Positions 10,540 through 20,700 of a stretch of 64,000 nt of DNA are shown one piece after another. The notes under the pieces are model-generated. The model had not been told where the DNA came from. It made no database searches and worked only from the letters and a program-made list of their open reading frames with translations. The DNA is from Colius striatus (Eukaryota > Chordata > Aves > Coliiformes > Coliidae): the NCBI RefSeq assembly GCF_028858725.1, contig NC_084774.1, positions 8,530,001 to 8,594,000 of the forward strand. Reading direction: 5' to 3'. How positions within the stretch are numbered: the first letter of the stretch is position 1; each line of letters opens with the position of its first letter. The translations under genes were made by a program, and so were the position numbers.

Positions 10540-10810
10540 CTGCTGAGGTGGGCACAGACACATGGCTGGGCACAGGGACATCCACAAACACGTACACACG
10601 GGGAGATCCGTGCACAGACACAAGCCCAAGGATGCACACACCCAGAGATATGCCTGTGAGGATGCTCCCACCCAGCAGCACACACAGATGGGTGCACATA
10701 CAGCTGCACACACACACATCTCTGTGTGTGCACCTCCTCTGCATGTTGTGCACACATCCACACCCCACCTCACACATCCACACCCCACCTCACACACCCA
10801 CACGTGTGCC
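10540..10810. repeat. CA-rich simple repeat / 19-bp duplications
   Basis: Degenerate CACA-rich sequence, including direct repeats of ACACATCCACACCCCACCTC around 10745-10800. Confidence 0.8.
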
Positions 10811-11634
10811 CTGGTGCTGCTGCATTGTTGGCAGCAGCAGCAGGAAACTGCGCCGGGCTTTGCTGTCAACAAGTGTCACAGAGCTGCAGCACCCTGGTGC
10901 CCAGCCGCAGGGGAAGGGGCTGCACTGCAGCAGTGGCACTGCTGGAGTGGCACTTGGTGGTGACACAGCCACAGGGACAGCCCAGACACCTTGTGCCCTT
11001 CCTCAGTGGAGAGCGTGTTGTGGGGGCCCCGGTGCAGTGCCCTTTGTGAGGGTGGGCTGGGGCAGAGCCTGGTGGGGCTGCAGTCAGCTGAAGGCCTTTG
11101 CTCCCAGCAGCCCTGGAGGGAGCAGGGATGGATTTAACCCTGCCAGCCTGGGCGGGGGGGCCACCTCCCACCATCCCTCCTCCTTGTGTCCCCCATCCCG
11201 GTGCGGTGGCGGTTCCCAGGGTGGGCATGGCGCTGGGGTCGCCCCCTCCATTCAGGGCTCGGCGGAGGGCCTGGCGCTGCCCGGTTCCCACCGCGGCTCT
11301 CAAAGCTGCTAATTAGCCCCCATCTGGCGGCGGTGGCCGTGCCGCGGCGGGGAGGCCGGCACATTGTGCACAGGAATGTCTTTCAGTGCCGCCGGCCCCG
11401 CGCCGCCAGCTGCGCCAACAATGCACCATGGCCAGCACCGGCCCCGAGCACCGGCCCCAAGCATCGGCCCCGAGCACCAGCCCCGAGCACTGGCCACCCC
11501 GGCTGGCGTGGGGAGCAGGATGGGCCTCGCTGCCACCTCGGGTGGACATGGCACGAGTGGCACAGTCACACCAACCACCAGCAGCCTCCACCCCGCCTAC
11601 GGGATGGCCTCGCCCCAGCCCTCTGCACGCTGGG

Positions 11635-11765
11635 TGCTGGGCTGAGAGACGGGGTGCTGGGCTCAGGGATTCAATGCTGAGCTCAGGGATGGGGTGCTGG
11701 GCTCAAGGATGGGGTGCTGGGCTCAGGGATGGGGTGCTGGGCTCAGGGATTCGGTGCTGAGCTCG
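11635..11765. repeat. 21-bp minisatellite (GGGATGGGGTGCTGGGCTCA)
   Basis: About six copies of a 21-bp unit with one diverged variant (GGGATTCAATGCTGAGCTCA) alternating in the array. Confidence 0.93.
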
Positions 11766-12469
11766 AGGCTGCCAGCGCAGCCCCAGGACGCTGCTCTGGC
11801 CACAGCTGGGCACAGGGCTGTGTCGGCAGAGACTGATGGCTTCATTTCCATCTCAATTCTGGGAACAGAGGCCTCGGCCATATGGCACCGGCCAGGCTGG
11901 GCGCCGCCGGGTGGCTGCTTCTCGCCGAGCTGGGGTTGCCCGGCAGCAGAGCACATCAAAGCCACCGGCCGGCCCCTGCCCCGCCGGGACCACACAGGGC
12001 ACGGCCAGGCTGGAGAGGGGCTGCTGGGGGCTGCCTGTGCCATGGGGATGGTGGGATGGGGGTGGCCAGTGCCCCAGCCCCGGCAGCCCAGCCCCACACT
12101 CTGGCACGCTGGTCTCTGCAGGGCTGTGAGCAGGAGGGAAGGCAGCACAGGCACAGCCTGGTGCCTCCTGCAATGAACACGACTCCCAAACCTGAGCTGC
12201 TCCTACCCTGCTGGGCTTCTGTGCAAGTCCCCTCAGCCCATGCCCTCCGTGGACGAGCCCTGGGGGCTGTGCACAGGATGGTGCAGAGGACAGTGCTGAG
12301 TCAAGGCCTCCAGCACAGCTGGAACAGGGCTGGGGCCTGAGAAAGCCCCTGCATGTTCCCCTCCCTCCTTCTCCCTTCCCGTCCCTGGCTCCATCCGCTG
12401 CAGCCCAGACCAGCTGGAGCCAGGCAGCCCTTCCTGGGATTTATTCCAGCTTCCTGCCCCTCCTGGCCG

Positions 12470-12655
12470 GCCAGGGCTGGGGCTGCTGCCGGGGCTGGGG
12501 CTGCTCCTGGGGCTGGGGCTGCTCTCAGGGCTTGGGGTGCTCTCAGGACTGGGGGTGCTCTCAGGGCTGCTCTCAGGGCTGGAGGTGCTCTCAGGACTGG
12601 GGGTGCTCTCAGGGCTGCTCTCAGGGCTGGGGGTGCTCCCAGGGCTGCTCTCAGC
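12470..12655. repeat. 15-bp minisatellite (GGGGCTGCTCYCAGGGCT family)
   Basis: About twelve copies of a 15-bp unit, arranged in a higher-order pattern (CTCTCAGGACTGGGGGTG alternating with CTCTCAGGGCTG). Because 15 is a multiple of three, both strands stay open across it; the minus frame reads as Ser-Pro-Glu repeats. Confidence 0.93.
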
Positions 12656-14465
12656 CGCTTCCTCTCCGTGCTCGGAGCTGTCACTCCCCATGCTGCAGGG
12701 CTGCAGCTCTCACTGCCAGACCCCACCACAGCCAGACCCCCCTGGCCCTGCAGCACCCAGCAGCCACACTCGAGCTTGCAGTGGGGAGGCTCTGTAGGGC
12801 TCTGGAGACAATCAGCCCCAGCGTCCCCCCATCCTGCTCCAGGCATTCACAAAACCATCATCCCACAGACTGGAACTGGCACCCAGAGGTGCCACCTGCA
12901 CACCCCCCAGCTCAGCCCATCCTGCCCTGCTGCAATCCCAGGCAGGACCCTGGCAGGAGACGAGGGTGCCCGGGCGCCTCCTCACCTGGCTCACTGCCCC
13001 GAGGGACCCCTGAAACCCTGGGGGAGGTGCAGCAGCACAGGCTGGCTCTGGCCCTGCCCCAGCTGGGTGCAGCTCTGTGGATGGAGGTTTCCTGCCCGAG
13101 CTTCCGCAGCCCCCCCCGGGCTGGAGGGACCCCGCAGGCAGGGGAAGGTGGCGCAGACAGCGCGGAGCCGACGGAGCCCAGGGGCCACGGCCCAGCTGCA
13201 GCACGGCTCTGGCTTCTCAGGCAGCTCCTGGCAGCGCCCAGAGCGCTTCCTTCCTCCCAGCTGGCCCTGGCCGGGCAGGGGGAGGGACAAGCCCTGTCCC
13301 TCTGTTCCCACCACACGTACCCCTGCCACAAGCATCCACAGGATGGGCAGCAGTGGGGCACCAGCCCCACACCAGGGGTACCATGGGCACCCCCCAGCCT
13401 GCTCCTGCACCCTGTGGGCACGAGGCCATGGTGCCACCAGCAGCCCACCACTCAAAGTTGGAGGATGCAGCACCTCGGGGACGAGGTGCAGGGGCGTGGG
13501 CAGAGGGGCTCAGAGCGTGGCAGCGAGCGGGGGGCCAGCCCAGGCCGGGGCTGTGCCCGGGGCAGAGCCAGAGCCCTTTCCACAGGACACTGGAGGTTGG
13601 TGAAATCACATCTGGAGTCTAGACTCAGCGACTCCGTGGGCTGGGCCTGGCTGCCGCTGTGCCCAAGCCCCGCTGCACACTGTTTGCTTAGCTGGAGGTA
13701 TTTAATTGGAATTAAAGTGGCCTCTCTTGTTTGTGTGGACAGGGCTGCTGGAAAAGGAGCTGTAAGTCATAGAAAACATCTGTAGGAGGCTGCGAAGGGT
13801 CATTAGATGGCAGAACACGAGGCGCCACTTTTAGTGCTCGCAGCCGACGTGGGGATAACGGCTCAATACGGCTTTTGTGGACGGGCTGCCAAGGCAGCAA
13901 ACTGCTCTGTTTATTCTGGCAGGGGGCAGGGCTGGAGGGACTCAGGATCCTCCCTCGGCACGCCTGCCCCGAGGCTGGGCACGGAGGGAATGGCCGGTGC
14001 TGCGGGATGGGCGGCAGCAGCCCCCGGGAGCCACAGCCCCTGCCGCAGGCTACAGGCTGCGCCTTGCCCTGCTCTGGGGTCCCCCAGCTCCTTCCCTGAG
14101 CCCCAGCTCGCTGAGCCCCCCGTGCAGCAGAGCCAGAGCACATCCCTGTCCCTCTGCTCCTGCCCCCCGATCCCCACTCACACATCCCACAGCGGGGCCA
14201 GACCCCAAGCTCAAACCCACCAGGGGCTCAGAGACTCTAAATCTGGTGCTGCAGAGAAGGGGGGGGGGGGGAGGCTGAGGGCGGCCAGGGGATGGCTGAG
14301 TGCTGGAGGAGTGGGAGGGGGAAGGGGAGGGTCACTTGGAAGCAGCCAAACAACGGCCAACGGCCCCACGGGGGAGGAGGAGGAGGCATCGATCCTTCAG
14401 CTGGCAGCCCAGCCCGGCCCAGTCGAGCCCTGCCAGCCCGGGCCCAGCTTCTTCCTTCAACACAA

Positions 14466-14471
14466 TTTAAT
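14466..14471 (-). terminator. HM13: HM13 poly(A) signal (ATTAAA)
   Basis: ATTAAA on the minus strand about 240 nt after the HM13 stop codon (14708-14710), inside a short AT-rich island (14455-14515). Confidence 0.65.
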
Positions 14472-14707
14472 ATGAGAGAAAGCAAACGCACAATACAAAA
14501 TTTAAAAACGGGTCTGTGGTTGCCCCAGCCCCAGGAGCTGCCCGGGCAGGGGCAGGGGGGCAACGTGGCACACATCGATACCCCACCTGGGCGGCTGCTC
14601 CCACACACACAACACGATGCTCTTGCACAATTGGTTCGTGGTCTGTCACTGGCAGAGGGGCTGGAGGGGCCCAGCCCAGCGCTGCCGGGCTCGGCCCGGG
14701 GACAAGG

Positions 14708-17700
14708 TCACTTCTCCTTCTTGGAGGCTTCTGTCGGCTCTTCTTTGGAAGCCCCTGGCACCTCCTTGGGGGTTGAGCTCTCCTCGTAGCTGAGGATGAG
14801 AGGGACAAGAGGGAGGAGTGAGCAGGGCCAGACCCTCTCTGGGGACAGATCTGTGTCTGAGCTCCCAGAGCACCATCAGCCACCCTGGTGCCATGGGGCC
14901 AGTTAGAGGGGGTAGCCACAGTGAGACCATCGCCCTGGCCCAGGGTCTCACTCCTCTGGCTGCAAACCCTGGCACCAGCCCCAGGGCCCAGGCTAAAGCA
15001 ACCCTGGAGTGCTGCCTTCCAGTGGCACAGAACCAGGGCAGAGCTCACCCCCTCTGCCCCTTCACAGACCCAAAGAGTGGGAGAAAAGCCATCACAGTGA
15101 GAAGGAGGAGAAGGAGAAGGAGAAGGAGAAGGAGAAGGAGAAGGAGAAGGAGAAGGAGAAGGAGAAGGAGAAGGAGAAGGAGAAGGAGAAGGAGAAGGAG
15201 AAGGAGAAGGAGAAGGAGAAGGAGAAGGAGAAGGAGAAGGAGAAGGAGAAGGAGAAGGAGAAGGAGAAGGAGGACCCTGCCTGTGCCCAGGGAAGGGGCA
15301 GCCAGGACCAGCCCCTACCTGGGCAGAGCGACAGACAGGGCACCGGGGCGGTTGCTACATGGCGCTGGGGCTTTGCTGCCGGCGGCGCCGGGGACACGAC
15401 AGCTTCTGCTGCATGGAGTCAGCCAGGCTGGCCGGGGAGCCCGACACCGTGGGGAAGTGGGTGAGTCGTGGGGTGTGTGGCAGGATTTCAGCAGAGGATT
15501 CATAGCTGCAGGAGAGAGAGGAAGCAGCAGGGGAAAGGGGGAAAGACAAGGACAGAAAGGAGAGGGGAGGGAAGAGAGTGAAAAAGCAGAGGAGGGACCT
15601 CGGCAACACTTAGAAGTACATAAAGGGTGTGTGTCAGGAGCATGGGGCCAGTCTTTGTTCTGTGGTGCCCAGTGCTGGAACACAAACAGCTCCCCTGGCA
15701 CAGGAGAAGAAAGTCCTTTGGTGCTGAGGTGAGGGAGCCCTGGCCCAGGCTGCCCAGGGAGGGTGTGGAGGCTTCTTCTTGGGATGTTCCCAAACCCCCC
15801 TGGACACGTTCCTGAGCCCCTTGAGCGAGGGGAACCTGCTGTAGCAGGGGCTGGGGCTGCAGCAGCTCTGCAGGGCCTTTCCCACCCCCCGACTCTGTGA
15901 CTGTGTGCTCCTGGGTGGGAGGGGGGTGGCTGTGGGGTGAGTCAGAGCGGCTGCAGGATCCCAGGTGCACAGGAAGGACGATCCCAGGACACCCATCGCC
16001 TGCAGCAGCGACCCACAGAGCCAACATCAAAGGAGGCCAGGGCAGGTGCAGCAGGAGCCGGCCCAGCTGGGAACACACAACCCCACGACTCCCAGGGAGG
16101 AGAAGGAGGCCAAAAGGGCACCCAGTCAGGGGCTGGTTTCCCTCTAAGTAGACTGGGGGGAGCACAGCCCTGCTTTGGGATGGGTGCTCATAGAATCATT
16201 CAAAGGCTGGAAAAGCCCTTGAAGCTCCTGGAGTGCACCCTTTCCCCTCACCCTGCCCAGCACTACCCCACAGCCCTCAGCACCTCAGCTCTGGGATCCC
16301 TCCAGGGCTGGGCACTCCCCCAGCTCCCTGGGCAGCCTGGCACAGGGGCTGACACCCCTCTCAGGGAAACAGCTCTGCCTCAGCTCCAACCTCAACCTCC
16401 CCTGGGGCAACTTGAGCCCCTTTCCTCTTGTCCTGTCATCTATTAGTGCAGAGACCAACCCCCACCTCACCACAACCCCCTGTCAGGGAGTTACAGAGTC
16501 GTTCCCTCCCTTCCTCTGCTCCAGTCAGAGCCCGTCCTGGAGCACTGCAGAGAAACTGCTGCCAGGCTGGTCAGGCCCCGCTGCAGGGCTCAGAGGGACA
16601 GAGCTGCTCCCTGAGAGCAGCCAGGCAGCTGCCTGCAGCAGGGCAGGCTGTCAGAAGGGCTGGAGGCCAGCAGCACAGCACAGCCCCCTTGCTCTGCAGC
16701 CACAGCCCTGGGGCAGGGAGCGAGCTGTGAGCCAGCGGGAGGCTGGGATGTGCTGGAACCAGCCCTGGCTGCTCTCACTCGCAGCTGGATCCCGCCCCCT
16801 CCTCCCCCACCCGCGGGCCCTGGGACACAATGGCCGAGTCTCTGGGCTCCAGGTGTGTGGTTCCCGCCCTCCCCTCTCTGCCAGGGGCTCGTCACGGTGC
16901 CGGGAAGGATCCCAGCAGCTGCCTGGCAGCGTGTGGAGACACGGAGCTGGAGCTGGGGCCTGCCCAGCACAGCCCAGCCCTCCAGCTGTGCCCGAACGTG
17001 GGAACATCTGCACTCCCCAGCAGCACAACGGCTCCTGCAGCCCCGGCCCAGGCTCACCTGAACATTTCAGTTACTTCTCCCTTTGCCAAGGCCACGAGCA
17101 GCGGGAAGCCGATGCAGGCGGGGACCAGGTAGAGCAGAGCAGGCTGTGGGGAGCAAAGAGAGTCAGCCCAACGCAGCCCTCGGCCCTGAGGACGGGTGTG
17201 GGCTGAGCTGGGCCCGTCACCCCTGCGCCCAGAGCACCTGGCTGGGTGCTGCTCAGCGTTAATGCCTCAGGAAACAGCTTTGAGAGCCCAGTCACAGCTG
17301 CAGCAGCACAAACCCCACATTGTGAGGACCCAGGGAGAGCCTCTGTGCAGGGCAGCGACAGCCCCCCTGGGCTCCCACTGCTCTCCAGGGACAGCTCGGC
17401 TGCAAAGAGCCACAAAACCAGAGGGCTGGGCGCTGCCATTGGAAACACAGCTGCCAGAACCAGCCTCTCCTCAAAACAGGCCTCTGCTTCAGCCAGGCAC
17501 GAGGGCTCTGGGCTGGGGAAGTACAGACAGGCACTGGAAAAGCAGAGGCAGAAGGAATGCATCTCCTTTCTTTTCCTGGCACACTGCAGGAGCCTCGTGG
17601 CCAGGCTGGTGTGTCCTGCCAGGGCTGTGCAGCTCACCTGGGCGTGCTTGAAGATGTGCATGATGAATATAGTCAGGCCCAGCCCGAAGATGTAGGCCAC

Positions 17701-20700
17701 AAAGCTGGTGTAGAAATACGTGTGCGTGTTCTTCTTCAGGCTGTAAGAAAAGGGAGCAGAGCCCAGTGACCTCAGGGCTGGGATGGAGCTGGCCCAGCAC
17801 TCTCAGCCATCTCCCCAGGTCCAGATGGGGACGAGGGGCTGAGGAAGGGAAGGAGACACATGATCCTGCTGCTGGGAGGCTACTGGAGGGGGAGGAACCA
17901 GTGCTGGGACCCAGGGAGAGAGTCCCACTTTCCCAGGGGAAGTACGGGAACCTGCTCTCAGCACGGTGTGCTCAGTGGCAGGGCAGGCTGCAGGAACTGG
18001 GAGTCCCAGCAGGTGCAGGCAGGACGTGGGTGGAAACACCTGGAAGAGCTGGCACAGAGCAGAGGGTCTGTGCAACAGCAACAGGGCCACCAGCCCCAGC
18101 CCAGCCTTCCGGGGTGGAGCAAGCACTGAAGGCTACACTCAGTGGTGAGGACAGGCCCTGGGCAGCAAGGAGCTGCCTCCCTCATCAGCCCAGAGGCACC
18201 AGCACTGCCAACCACCCACCCAGCACTTCCAGGCACCCATCTGCATTCTCCCCAGGTGCCAGCACTCCTGACTCTGTCCCACGTCAGCTCTGTGGCACGG
18301 CTCTCTCCTCCCTCCCCAGTGCCCACAGCCAGTGAGGCTCTGTGGGGCTCTTCCATGTTCCCTGCCCTGATGTGCATCCAGAAACACCCCCTTAGCTCCA
18401 ACAGCTCACCCCCACGCTCAGGACTTACCCCCAGAGCCAGCCCTGCTCAGGGCTGCCCTTCCAGGAGCTGCTCCCCACACCCTCAGGCCAGGCTGTGGAG
18501 ACCCCACACCACTGCACTCTGCCTTCCCCTTCCCTTTCTTCCTCTCCCAAAGCAGCTCAAACACCCTGCACGACCCAACGTGCCAGAGACCCCCCGTCTC
18601 CCCCTCACCTGATGTCAAACCGCAGCAGCAAGGCAATGAAGATCCCTGCGGGGAGAGGGGGAGGGTGAGGGCAGCACCCGCAGCAGCGCCGTGGCCGGGC
18701 CCACAGCGCCCTCTGGTGGCAGCAGCCACAGCCACAGCCCCCGCACAGGGGAGAGACCCCCAGACCCCCCGCAGCCCGTTCTGCCGGGGATCCCGGCCAC
18801 AGCCTCCCCCTGTGTCCTCACCTGGAATGACAATGTCTCCCAGACCCAGCATGGCGAAGTTATCGGCCTCCAGTCCCTTCTCCAGCAGGTCCTGAGGGAA
18901 AACCACTGCCAGGGGGAGAGAGAGGAACAGTGAGGGATGGGGGTGTCTGAGCAGCCCCCAGGCCCTGCCCTCAGCCCCCTCCTCTCTGCAGCTCCTGGCT
19001 TCTGCTTCCTGGGACAACTCTGGGATGGGAAAGTGAGGGGTTTGGGTTCAGCCCCATGTGCAGGTCTCAACCCCAAAGCCCTGTGTGCTCCACAACAGCA
19101 GAAATTCATCCTTCCTGCTGCCTGGTTGCAGCTCTTCATTTGTTTGTGGGGATTTTTAATGAGGTGAACTCCCACTCTCAGGGGCTGCAGGACAACCCAA
19201 CCAGCTCAAGGCTCTGCAAACCATTCCCCTCCAGAAGCTCAGCCCAGCTGCCTGCAGCTCCCTCGGTGGCAGCAGTGCGAGAGGCCAGCAGCAGGAATCC
19301 TCCTGCACACATCCCACCCTCGGAGCCAGCCCCAGGAGGTAGAGGGATGGAGCAGGACACACAACAGACAGCCCCTCTTCCACCATAGGGCAGGGGCAGG
19401 ACACACAACAGGCAGCCCCTCCTCCAGCACAGGGCAGGGGCAGGACACACAACAGCCAGCCCCTCCTCCAGCACAGGGCAGCACCCACTCACGTTTTATT
19501 GGGGCCTCGAAGGATTTGGCCACTGTCACCATCACGTTGGTGCCAAAGACCTGAGGGCAAGCAGAGGAGTCAGGGGTGAGCACAGCTGCACAGGGACACT
19601 CAGCTACAGCCTCACCTCAGGGCCTGGAGTCATTGAATTGTGGGCAGAGCAGTCCTGGAAGTGAGCCCAGTACCCGCCCCCTGCAGGGAGGCCCAGGGAG
19701 TGCTCAGCCTGGAGGAGGCTGAGAGCTTTTTCCCTGAGAGGGGTGTCAGCCCCTGTGCCAGGCTGCCCAGGGAGCTGGGGGAGTGCCCAGCCCTGGAGGG
19801 ATCCCAGAGCTGTGGAGCTGAGGTGCTGAGGGCTGTGGGGTAGTGCTGGGCTGGCAGGGTGAGGGGAAGTGGTGCACTCCAGGAGCTGCAAGTCTCTTCC
19901 AACCAAAATGATTCTGTGCTTGACTGTGTGGTGCAGACCCAGCTGCCCTGCAACAGTCCCACAGAGATCCCTCCCAGCCCTGGGCTCTCTAAGCCAGAGG
20001 TGAAAAGAAAACACACTTGCAGAGCCACATTCTGCCTCTGCTTGACTGTGTCACCATCCCCAACACATCCCCCTGGGCTGAGGAGTGGAAATCCTGCCTG
20101 ACCCGTGTGCCAGGCCTGTGGTGCCCCTGCCCCCCTTACCCAGAACACGTCGTAGATGAAGAGGCCCCCAAGCAGGATGCAGCCAGTGCTGACGTTGTTC
20201 AAGTGCAGCAGCTCCACCCCGTTGAGGGAGAAGGCCAGCCCAAAGAGATTGTTGGCAATCCAGTGCTGAGAAAGATGGGAAAGGGAGTTTTGGGTACTGC
20301 TGCAGGTGCTGAGCTGGAGCCTCAGGACCCTGAAGGGGCTGATCCAGCCCAGCCTGGGCCTCGCTCACCTTGCGCAGCAGGTACCAGACGCCCACGACGC
20401 TGCTGAGGGCCAGGCACACCAGATCCTTGGTGTCAAACTCGTAATTCACTATTTCTGTGGAGCAAAAACACAAAGAAGTGAGACTGAGGGCAGCCTGGGC
20501 AGCTCCCCTTCCTGCACGGGCAAGGGTGAGCCACTGCCCCAGCACAGACCTCAGCACTGGGGTCCTAAACCAGGGGCCTGCACCCACAGACCTGCCCCAG
20601 CCCCTGGTAAACGCCTGCAAGCTGCATGTGAGCCCTGGCAAGCCCAGCCCTTCTCCTCCAGCCAGAGCCTGCCACATGGAGAGCAGATGGGAGCCTTCTG

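Larger units (their letters stand above)
10130..14460. other. ID1-HM13 intergenic region
   Basis: No supported gene. It contains the distal CpG island (to about 10300), CA-rich simple sequence (10540-10810), a 21-bp minisatellite (11635-11765), a 15-bp minisatellite (12470-12655), and two lower-GC, non-repetitive islands at 11285-11430 and 13625-13905 that look like regulatory elements. The mammalian interval here is also gene-poor. Confidence 0.6.

Noticed and set aside
15009-15464. Lys-Glu or Arg repeat proteins around 15.1-15.3 kb
   Set aside because: Direct translation of the (GAGAAG)n hexamer in an HM13 intron; no independent coding evidence.
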